Part shown: in pieces, positions 17,352-24,062 of the stretch
Layout: every line of letters begins with the position of its first letter
Numbering within the stretch: position 1 is the first letter of the stretch
Assembly: GCA_030065875.1 (NCBI GenBank)
Contig: JASJCR010000001.1
Location: 1 to 64,000 of the forward strand
Reading direction: 5' to 3'
DNA length: 64,000 nucleotides
Origin: Ardenticatenaceae bacterium
GTDB lineage: Bacteria > Chloroflexota > Anaerolineae > Promineifilales > Promineifilaceae
Translations under genes and position numbers: made by a program
The notes under the pieces: model-generated
The model's input: only the letters and a program-made list of their open reading frames with translations
What the model was told of the DNA's origin: nothing
Databases searched by the model: none

Positions 17352-17918
17352 CTAATCGTCGTCATCGTCATCATCGTCGTCATCGTCGTCATCGTCGAAA
17401 TCGAGACCGTCCAGGTCATCGACTGAGTAGTAGATGACGCCGCATTCATTGGGATCTCCTTGGTATCCCGGCCCCCACCATTCGCCGTGACCTTCGAGGT
17501 CTTCCAGGTCGCCCTCACCATTGGTGATGATCCACTTCCCCTGCCAATCACCGTTATCGGTGTACCCGTCACCCACCACATCCATTTCCAGACCGCCGGT
17601 TACACCGTCTACTTCAACTTCATCAAAGACGACCGTTGACATAAACAGCTTCGGATTGAAGGAAGCATCGAAAATCAGGAGGCCGTACTCGGCCGATGTT
17701 CCGGTAAATGTTCCGGTCCAATACCCAACTTCAGTTGTAGTATAGAAGCTTTTTTCGCCGCTATACGGGTCGATTTGAATGTTGTCCCCTAATGTTGGGA
17801 GGTAGCACCAGATGCCGTCAACGTCCCGGTCATCATCATCGTCATCAGCAAAGGCGGGGATTAAGATCAGGGTCAACGCCATAAACACTCCCACTAAAAT
17901 GATTAATCGCTTTTTCAT
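17352..17918 (-). CDS. Secreted protein with poly-aspartate tail
   Basis: A 188-aa product with a clear signal peptide (RLIILVGVFMALTLILIPAFA), a short run of Asp just after the cleavage region, a Gly/Asp/Trp-rich beta-type core, and about 14 consecutive Asp at the extreme C-terminus. I know no family for it. The tail is encoded by alternating GAC/GAT codons, a microsatellite-like tract liable to change length. An acidic tail of this kind could bind divalent cations. It is followed on the same strand, 18 bp upstream, by a SnoaL-like gene. Confidence 0.75.
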   Translation of the reverse strand: MKKRLIILVGVFMALTLILIPAFADDDDDDRDVDGIWCYLPTLGDNIQIDPYSGEKSFYTTTEVGYWTGTFTGTSAEYGLLIFDASFNPKLFMSTVVFDEVEVDGVTGGLEMDVVGDGYTDNGDWQGKWIITNGEGDLEDLEGHGEWWGPGYQGDPNECGVIYYSVDDLDGLDFDDDDDDDDDDDDDD

Positions 17919-17936
17919 CGTAAACCTTTCCTTTAA

Positions 17937-18353
17937 TTAGAACAAACCTGTTTCGTCATAATTGAAGCAGTCGACGGCAATTTTCCAGGACCCGTCAATC
18001 TGCTTCTCCAAGATCGCTAAAAACTTCCCAGAATAAGTTGAAAATTCATCTTGCCCACTGGGCGATTTTTCAAAATTATAGGTGCCGTGAGAATATGCAC
18101 TTTGTCCGTTAATTCGCACCTCTTCAGGATCAATTCTGGCCTTACGGTATCTGAACTGCTGGAAAACTTGCGCCATCGCCTCCTGAATTTGTTCTCTGCC
18201 CTGACGACGCGGCATTCCCGGCGGCATCTGGATCCCATTTGGGGTCCAAAATGAGATCCATTTTTCCAGGTCGCCAGTGTTAACCGCGGCCGCAACTTCA
18301 CGCCACAGCCTATAAATCAGGGCGACATCGATGTTTTTAATCCGCTCGGTCAT
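17937..18353 (-). CDS. SnoaL/NTF2-like protein (DUF4440 type)
   Basis: The 138-aa protein has the NTF2-like pattern: an N-terminal helix (VALIYRLWREVAAAVNTGD), WISFWTPNGIQMPP, then the beta-sheet SAYSHGTYNFE and GSWKIAVDCFNYD. The fold hosts ketosteroid isomerases, dehydratases and binding proteins; the function here is unknown. A broken paralogue lies immediately upstream, so the pair arose by tandem duplication. Confidence 0.8.
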   Translation of the reverse strand: MTERIKNIDVALIYRLWREVAAAVNTGDLEKWISFWTPNGIQMPPGMPRRQGREQIQEAMAQVFQQFRYRKARIDPEEVRINGQSAYSHGTYNFEKSPSGQDEFSTYSGKFLAILEKQIDGSWKIAVDCFNYDETGLF

Positions 18354-18359
18354 TTCAAA

Positions 18360-18630
18360 TCATCCCTCTACAGTAGGAGGTCCATCGTAGTTAAAGCAGT
18401 CGACCAACATTTTCCAGGAGCCATCCGGCTGTTTCTCAAATACGGTCAAGAATTTGCCGTCAATTCTCATGGTGTCTCCCCCTTCTTTGGGCGTTAGGGT
18501 GTAGCCGTAGGTCCCGTGGGAATAAGCCTGATTGCCGAGGACCTCAACGCCATCTGGATAAATGGCAATTGTGCACCGCCTCAACCTGATTTATAATGTT
18601 TTCAAGAGTTTCCCATTCAATTTTTTTCAT
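18360..18630 (-). pseudogene. Remnant of a second SnoaL-like gene
   Basis: The C-terminal half is intact and close to the neighbouring gene (NQAYSHGTYGY and GSWKMLVDCFNYD). The N-terminal codons from an ATG at 18630 (MKKIEWETLENIINQVEAV) resemble a SnoaL first helix but are in another frame. The middle of the domain is missing. An internal deletion with a frame change explains this. Expression of the 74-aa C-terminal piece alone (from 18584) is possible but unlikely to fold. Confidence 0.6.
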
Positions 18631-18690
18631 CCTACTCAACTACTCTCCACTTTTTATCCACTCGGCGGAATATTCCGTGAGGGCGTGGGA

Positions 18691-20536
18691 ATGTTACACA
18701 AAACCAAACGAAGGTTGAGTTTATTGGGCCCAGCTCGCGTCGAAAAAATAGACGAGAGCCATTCCGAGATCGCAGATGGCAATCAGCCGCGTTTTCGATC
18801 GCGGCGTACGATCGGGCTGCTCGGCTATCTAGTGGCTGAGCAACGGCCGGTGGCCCGCGACTATCTGGCCGCCCTGTTCTGGCCAGATGAGGATCCCCCC
18901 AAAGCGCGTGCCAACCTGAGCCGCGAGCTGCATAACCTGGCCCAAATCCTGACCGATTGTTGGGAGTCGGATCGGCAGATGGTCGCATTTGAGCCCTCTG
19001 AAGAAATTGAGGTTGACCTGCATCAGATTGTTCGATATGCCGAGCAGGAAAGGTGGTCGGAAGCGGCCGCTGCTGCTCATCATCGATGACCTGCAGTGGG
19101 CTGATACCGCCTCGATCTCCCTACTTCTCCATTTGGGAAGACGTCTGGCAGAAGGGAGCTGTCGATTTCTGATGGCCTGCGCCTACCGGCCGGAAGAAGT
19201 TCCGCTGGATCAAGACGGAGGTCGCCATTCGCTGGCCAAAGTCCTGCGTGAAATTAAACGACAATTTGGCGATGTGTGGGTGGACTTAAGGGAAACTGAA
19301 AAAGAGACGAGTGGAAAATTTGTTGATGCGCTTCTGGACCTCGATCCGAATCATTTAAGTGAGAAATTTCGAGCAGCACTTTTTGAACGCACTGGCGGCC
19401 ATCCTCTTTTTACGGTTGAACTGCTGCGTTCCATGCGAGAGGGCGGTGATTTACACCGGAATTTGGAGGGGTTATGGGTTGAGGGATCATCGATGAACTG
19501 GAATCAATTCCCATCGCGGGTAGAGGCGGTGATCGAGGAGCGCATCGACCGACTCGATGCCAACTTGCGAGAGTTACTTTCTGTAGCTAGCGTGGAAGGA
19601 GAGGTGTTTACGGCCCAGGTTGTTGCCCGGGTAGCCCGTGTGGGTGAACGATATCTGCTGCGAAAAATCTCTCAGGAGCTGGAGCGCCGCCATCGGTTGG
19701 TGCTAGAAAATCAGGAGATCGAAACGAGATCGAGGCGGATGTCTCGCTATCGATTTGGACATGTGCTCTATATGGAATATCTCTACACCCAGCTTAGCCC
19801 TGGTGAGCGTCGCTTGATTCATCAAGAAATTGCGGAGGCTTTGGAAGAACTTCATGCCGGGGAGCTAGACGAAATTGATCATCGGGAATGGGAAATTTAC
19901 AATCGATTCTACCTGGCAATCTTATATACCGAGCTATTCGCTCTGGGTCAGGCCCGTAAATTGCTGGAAGAGGCCTTCAGGCAGGCTGTTGATCTGCAAT
20001 CCCCGCACCACATTCACCTGGTGAGTGGCGTCTTGGCCGGAACTTTCCTGGCCATGAACGAACTGCAGAAGGCCCAGGCGTGTCTGGATCGGGTTCTTAC
20101 ACCGCAAACCGATACTGTAGCCAGACGCTACTGCTGGGTCCGGCGGGCTGAACTCGCATTTGCCCAGGACGATCCGGTCCTGGGGTTGGATATTACCCAG
20201 CGTTTGATTTCTTCCACGCCCGCCAACAGCTCAAAAGAAATCATCACCCATTTGTGGCAGCTCAGGGGAGAGGGGCTGGCCAGGACAGGACGGGTCGAAG
20301 AGGGTTGTGTGTTACTGAACCTGGCCATCAAAAACGCCCACGAGCGAAGGGAGAAGTATCTTTTGTGGCGATTGTACGGAGCTTACGGCCGGATCTGTCG
20401 GGCCGCCCAGTACACCGTTGAGGCGAAAAAAGCTTTTGCAGCGGCGCAGGCGATCATCGATGAATTGGCGGCTACAATTTCAGATAAGGACTTGAAATAC
20501 GATTTTCAAAATGGTGCCGCGGGTGTTCTGCAATAA
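18691..20536 (+). pseudogene. AfsR/SARP-type regulator broken by internal deletion
   Basis: Frame 1 (18691-19089) encodes a DNA-binding N-terminus of the SARP/BTAD type (RTIGLLGYLVAEQRPVARDY, LFWPDEDPPKARANLSREL) that ends just as the BTAD domain begins (RWSEAAAAAHHR, stop). Frame 2 resumes at about 19055 with KRPLLLIIDDLQWADTAS, the Walker B of the AAA ATPase, and runs through ATPase and TPR parts to 20536. The Walker A region and most of BTAD are absent. The join sits at CGGAAGCGGCCGC, where both halves could share a few bases. The second frame could start near 18989, but it would lack the P-loop. Confidence 0.75.
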
Positions 20537-20549
20537 CCCCCAGTCAAAT

Positions 20550-20586
20550 AAAAAAACCTCCCGCAAATAAAAATACCTGCGGGAGG
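20550..20586 (-). terminator. Rho-independent terminator of the PA14 gene
   Basis: CCTCCCGCA (20557-20565) pairs with TGCGGGAGG (20578-20586). Reading the minus strand, the hairpin is followed by a run of T (the A-run at 20550-20556). It lies 17 bp after the PA14 stop and also between convergent genes. Confidence 0.8.
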
Positions 20587-20603
20587 TGAAACCTCACAAA
20601 CAA

Positions 20604-22274
20604 CTATCGGGATTCCCACTTGACCGCATCAAAGGCGATCAGACGAGAAAGACGCGGTTCAAAGGTGACATCGGCTAATGAAACATAGTCGGCCCGGGTC
20701 CCCTGGAACCGGTAGGTGCCCAGAGAAACCCATCTGTTACCATTGGTTGACTGGTCGACAATGCGCAGCGTATAGCCGTCCTGATGGGACACCCAGTAAC
20801 GGGCCTGTGATGTCGTGGTAAAGCGCTGCGGGATGTAGACGAACACTTCATACCGGCCGGCCGTCAGGCCCGGATACCACCGGGCCCAGTTGTAATTCGG
20901 CCGCATTCTGTCGTTGTTTTGCGTCCACAGCAGGCTGCCGCTATACCCTTCGTTTTGCGTGCGCCAGCCGGTCGCGCTGCCGCCCGTGACAAAGCCTGCG
21001 CTGGTGTTGTCCACCAGATTGCTGCCGGGATCGGGGCTGTCCAGCCGAGTGTAGCTCAGGCGTGCTTCGGCCAGGCCGTGCAGTTCACAATACTCCATCT
21101 GGATCGGAACGGCACCTCCAGGCAGGTAGATATCGCTGCTAAATGACCGGACTGACTGCTCGTTCCATTCGTCAATGAGCAGGCGATTGTTGACCCACAG
21201 GCGAACCCCGTCGTCTGCGGTGGCCGTGAAGCGGTATCTGCCGGCGGTCAGGTCAGGAGATTTCTTCCACCGTACAGAGAAAGTATCCCCATCAACACCC
21301 GCGGCCGGAGCGCCACGGCCCCAGTTGAAGTTGATGTTGCGGTCGGCACGCACGAGGGCTGGGGTGCCGCTCAGCGTGTCGTTGTTGAAGTATTCACCCT
21401 GCCAGGCGGTTGTTGGCTCGGAAATTCTCTCCCAGGCCAGGGTGATGACCGCGTGACGGGTATTATCGAAAAACTCCAGCTTGATCGGGATCGATCCACC
21501 GGTCAGGTAAATATCGCCGCTGTAGCTTTGCGCCGCCTGTACCTGCCATTGGTTAATGAGCAGGCGGTTGTTGACCCACAGGCGAACGCCGTCATCGGCA
21601 AGGACTCTAAACCGATAGGTGCCGGCAGGAAAATCAACATTTCTCGTCCAGCGGACGGAGAAGTTGTCGGCATTAATGACCGATGCCGGTCTGCCAAATC
21701 CCCAGTTGAAGTAAATCGAGCTGTCGTCGCGAACCAGAACCGGATCACCTCTCAACAACAAATTGTTAAAATATTCCCCCCGCCAGTTGTAAATTGTTGG
21801 TGGGGCGGCCGCCCAGTCTAATTTGATCGTCGCCAGACCGGTTCTTTCGTAATATTCTACTTTGACCAGATGATAACCGGTGTTGAGGGTGACGTCGGCC
21901 GTATTGACCTGAACCGCATGATCGGTCCAGTTATTGACCAGCAGGGTGTTATCCACCCATAAACGGACGCCATCATCACTGTGAACGGTAAAACGATAGG
22001 TACCGGCCGTCAGATCCAGATAGCGGGTCCAGCGGGCAGAGAAGTTGTCGTTATTGATCCGGCTGTCTGGAGATCCGGTCTGCCAATCAAAATCGATCGA
22101 TCGATCTTCTCGCTCCACAACCGGCGAACCGTTAAGATCGCGATTATTCCAATATTGAGCCTGCCAGGTGGGGTCGCTTTGTTCCGACCCAGGACCCCGG
22201 GCCAAAATTGGGCCACCTAACAGAATTGTCATGAAGGCAAAGGTAAACATGAGGCCCGAAAGTGTCTTCAACAT
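20604..22274 (-). CDS. Secreted protein with three PA14 domains and a golvesin-like C-terminal domain
   Basis: The 556-aa protein has a signal peptide (GLMFTFAFMTILLGGPILARG). Three tandem PA14 domains follow at about residues 36-155, 163-283 and 292-410; each has the pattern W.A.Y(W/F)NN...L.G.P, IDFDW/INFNWG, FSVRW and DDGVRLWVNN(R)LLI. The last ~125 residues (DNTSAGFVTGGSATGWRT, YEVFVYIPQRFTTTSQARYW) resemble the golvesin/xanthan-lyase carbohydrate-binding domain. It is probably an extracellular glycan-binding adhesin. The upstream leader is structured, and a terminator follows the stop. GGAGG precedes the ATG. Confidence 0.88.
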   Translation of the reverse strand: MLKTLSGLMFTFAFMTILLGGPILARGPGSEQSDPTWQAQYWNNRDLNGSPVVEREDRSIDFDWQTGSPDSRINNDNFSARWTRYLDLTAGTYRFTVHSDDGVRLWVDNTLLVNNWTDHAVQVNTADVTLNTGYHLVKVEYYERTGLATIKLDWAAAPPTIYNWRGEYFNNLLLRGDPVLVRDDSSIYFNWGFGRPASVINADNFSVRWTRNVDFPAGTYRFRVLADDGVRLWVNNRLLINQWQVQAAQSYSGDIYLTGGSIPIKLEFFDNTRHAVITLAWERISEPTTAWQGEYFNNDTLSGTPALVRADRNINFNWGRGAPAAGVDGDTFSVRWKKSPDLTAGRYRFTATADDGVRLWVNNRLLIDEWNEQSVRSFSSDIYLPGGAVPIQMEYCELHGLAEARLSYTRLDSPDPGSNLVDNTSAGFVTGGSATGWRTQNEGYSGSLLWTQNNDRMRPNYNWARWYPGLTAGRYEVFVYIPQRFTTTSQARYWVSHQDGYTLRIVDQSTNGNRWVSLGTYRFQGTRADYVSLADVTFEPRLSRLIAFDAVKWESR

Positions 22275-22321
22275 CTCGTTGAACCTCCGGGTAGAAATAA
22301 TCTACACCGACATCCCGGTGT

Positions 22322-22426
22322 TTGATCAACGGCACTGGCAACCTGGTTCTGTCAATCAATCAAATTTTCGGCCGCGTTACCCGTGGCTTTTATCGTTTCT
22401 TTTGGCAGCCAACCCGCGTTGACCAA
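22322..22426 (-). promoter_or_regulatory. Three-way-junction leader RNA upstream of PA14 gene, riboswitch-like
   Basis: On the minus strand, UUGGUCAACG (22426-22417) pairs with CGUUGAUCAA (22331-22322), a 10-bp closing stem with one G-U. It encloses a UGGCU/AGCCA stem and a GGUAAC/GUUGCC stem. The segment AAAGCCACGGGT resembles the conserved AAAGCC.CGGG core of c-di-GMP-I (GEMM) riboswitches, but other conserved positions do not line up well. It ends about 50 bases before the start codon, with small hairpins between. Class assignment is tentative. Confidence 0.35.
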
Positions 22427-22520
22427 AAGACCAGGCTATTAATGCAAATTACAAGTTGTCTCTGACGGAGGGGGAAAAGTTATAAATTGATATGTTTTGC
22501 CCCCTTTCACACCACCGCAT

Positions 22521-22578
22521 TAAAAGTGGGTGCGTCAGGCAGCAACATCTGGATGATAGGCCTTCTCATCCACTTTTA
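22521..22578 (+). other. Long-range stem in the 5' region of greA
   Basis: TAAAAGTGGGTG (22521-22532) pairs with CATCCACTTTTA (22567-22578) over 12 bp with one G-U and encloses about 34 bases. It lies in the 636-bp gap between the PA14 and greA starts, where no gene is convincing. It could be a structured leader or a small RNA. Confidence 0.4.
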
Positions 22579-22870
22579 GAATACATCTTTTACGCAGTCA
22601 CGTGAAGTGATGAACCACATAAAAATCATGTGATTTTCGTCAATGCTGATTGCGCTCTTTATCACTACTCATCGACCAGCAAAACCGTTACATTTAAAGA
22701 AGAGGGAACAAGCCTGATCTTCCTTTCTGTTCTGTTCTTTTGCGTATGGATGGGGAGCGATCACTTTTATAAGAGTGGTGTCTTCTCAACATCTGAATTT
22801 GGGAGAATAATTACCTCGGAGTAGTGACGAAAGGAAATTAAAATCGATTTACTCCGGAATGAGGTCATTG

Positions 22871-22894
22871 TTAGCAGCCTTGTTCCGCTGCTAA
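22871..22894 (+). promoter_or_regulatory. Hairpin directly before the greA ribosome-binding site
   Basis: TTAGCAGC (22871-22878) pairs with GCTGCTAA (22887-22894), then a short T-run, then AGGAGGTG. A possible second stem (GGAGTA with TACTCC) lies just 5' of it. The position suggests attenuation or translational control of greA. Confidence 0.45.
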
Positions 22895-22910
22895 TTTTAG
22901 GAGGTGTATT

Positions 22911-23384
22911 GTGGTGGCGTTTGATCGACCAATATATGTAACCAGTCATGGACTTGCCAAGCTTAAAGAAGAGTTTGAATATTTAAACAACACCAAGCGC
23001 CCAGAAACCATCGTGCGACTGCAGGAAGCGAGAGATAACAGCGACTGGATGGACCAGACTGAGTTTATGCTGGTTGAAGATGAAGTTGCATTTATTGATG
23101 GCCGTATTCAGCAGCTGCAGTACATCCTCGACCATGCTCAGCTCATTGAGCCCGGGAATGAAGACAATATCGTCGATATTGGCGAAACAGTCATTGTGCA
23201 GACGGAAGATGGCGAAATGGAGCGATTTACCATTGTTGGGGTTGCCGAAACCGATCCAACGGCAGGTTTTATTTCCAATGAATCACCTTTAGGGCGCGCT
23301 TTACTCGATCACAAAGTAGGTGAGGAAGTGGTTGTTCATGCCCCAGCCGGTGAAATTCGCTATCGCATTGTAGCTGTCACCTGA
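22911..23384 (+). CDS. greA: GreA/GreB-family transcript cleavage factor
   Basis: The 157-aa protein matches GreA architecture: an N-terminal coiled coil (residues 1-75) and a C-terminal FKBP-like domain (from about residue 80; SPLGRALLDHKVGEEVVVHA, RYRIVAV). GreA enters the RNA polymerase secondary channel and stimulates cleavage of backtracked RNA. The coiled-coil tip, usually GDLSENAEY, reads SDWMDQTEF: the first acidic residue is kept and the second is Asp instead of Glu. The start is GTG at 22911 or 22914 after AGGAGGTG. A 54-aa basic protein follows 23 bp later. Confidence 0.88.
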   Translation: MVAFDRPIYVTSHGLAKLKEEFEYLNNTKRPETIVRLQEARDNSDWMDQTEFMLVEDEVAFIDGRIQQLQYILDHAQLIEPGNEDNIVDIGETVIVQTEDGEMERFTIVGVAETDPTAGFISNESPLGRALLDHKVGEEVVVHAPAGEIRYRIVAVT

Positions 23385-23407
23385 TCGCCTTGGAGTGGAG
23401 GTGAATC

Positions 23408-23572
23408 ATGGCTCAAGCCCAGGAACCATCAAAAAAGAAATCCCGTCGCCGGCGCAACAAGAAAAAACGCGTTCGCCGGCATCGCGCTGAAAAAGCTAAG
23501 GCGAATAAGCGCAAAAAGATGGAGCAAAAAAAGAAAAAAGCGAAGTACAAACAGGGTAAGCGGGATCGTTAA
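23408..23572 (+). CDS. 54-aa strongly basic protein downstream of greA
   Basis: The ATG at 23408 is preceded by GGAGGTGA at ideal spacing. The product is about half Lys/Arg (KKKSRRRRNKKKRVRRHRAE, then KAKANKRKKMEQKKKKAK), with a few Ala/Glu and a QGKRDR end. No family can be named; the composition suits binding to rRNA, nucleic acid or RNA polymerase. The tight spacing to greA indicates one transcript. The strong ribosome-binding site and location make it a likely real gene. Confidence 0.7.
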   Translation: MAQAQEPSKKKSRRRRNKKKRVRRHRAEKAKANKRKKMEQKKKKAKYKQGKRDR

Positions 23573-23593
23573 ACGATGTGATCCACGGCCGAT

Positions 23594-24043
23594 TTAGCGG
23601 TAGACGGCCGAAACATCATTGCGCAATAACACAAAGAAGGGATGCCAGACGGTCATGAGCTGCGCCATGCGTGCTGCTACTTGGGCCTGATACGCTTCGG
23701 TGATTTCTCCTGCTGGAAATCGCTCGTATACTTTTGTCCATCCCCGATCCCACATCTCCACCTCAACCTTCTCTCCCAGAACGTCTCGAATTTCAATTAG
23801 GTGCCTGCGAAAACCGGTGAGGAGGTAGCGGTTGAGGTTTTTATCGCGTGATTCGAAGTGCAATCCCAACTCTAAATCTTTTTGGCGAGCGACCCGGCCG
23901 ATTTCATAGTGCAGCCGTCTCTCCCCGTAATTCATTTGAATCACCCAGCGAAACGGTTGATGCACCGTGAACCCCTGCAGTGGAAGTGGCAGCTGCGGTC
24001 GAATGAGTTCCGGCAGGGTGCGCAAAAACGTAAAGTAATTCAT
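23594..24043 (-). CDS. Conserved hypothetical protein (149 aa)
   Basis: Start chosen at the ATG at 24043 (MNYFTFLRTLPELI), since the upstream in-frame stretch overlaps the end of the regulator gene. The protein is rich in aromatic and charged residues (HYEIGRVARQKDLELGLHFE, RDVLGEKVEVEMWDRGWTKV) and has no membrane segment or signal peptide. The pattern around LHFESRD suggests a nuclease-like alpha/beta fold, but I cannot name a family. It lies 19 bp after the NB-ARC regulator gene on the same strand and is probably co-transcribed. Confidence 0.6.
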   Translation of the reverse strand: MNYFTFLRTLPELIRPQLPLPLQGFTVHQPFRWVIQMNYGERRLHYEIGRVARQKDLELGLHFESRDKNLNRYLLTGFRRHLIEIRDVLGEKVEVEMWDRGWTKVYERFPAGEITEAYQAQVAARMAQLMTVWHPFFVLLRNDVSAVYR

Positions 24044-24062
24044 AAAGTTAAGTATAAAGCGT

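Noticed and set aside
22630..22824. A short plus-strand frame in the greA leader region
   Set aside because: No ribosome site or domain; the region is better explained as a structured leader.
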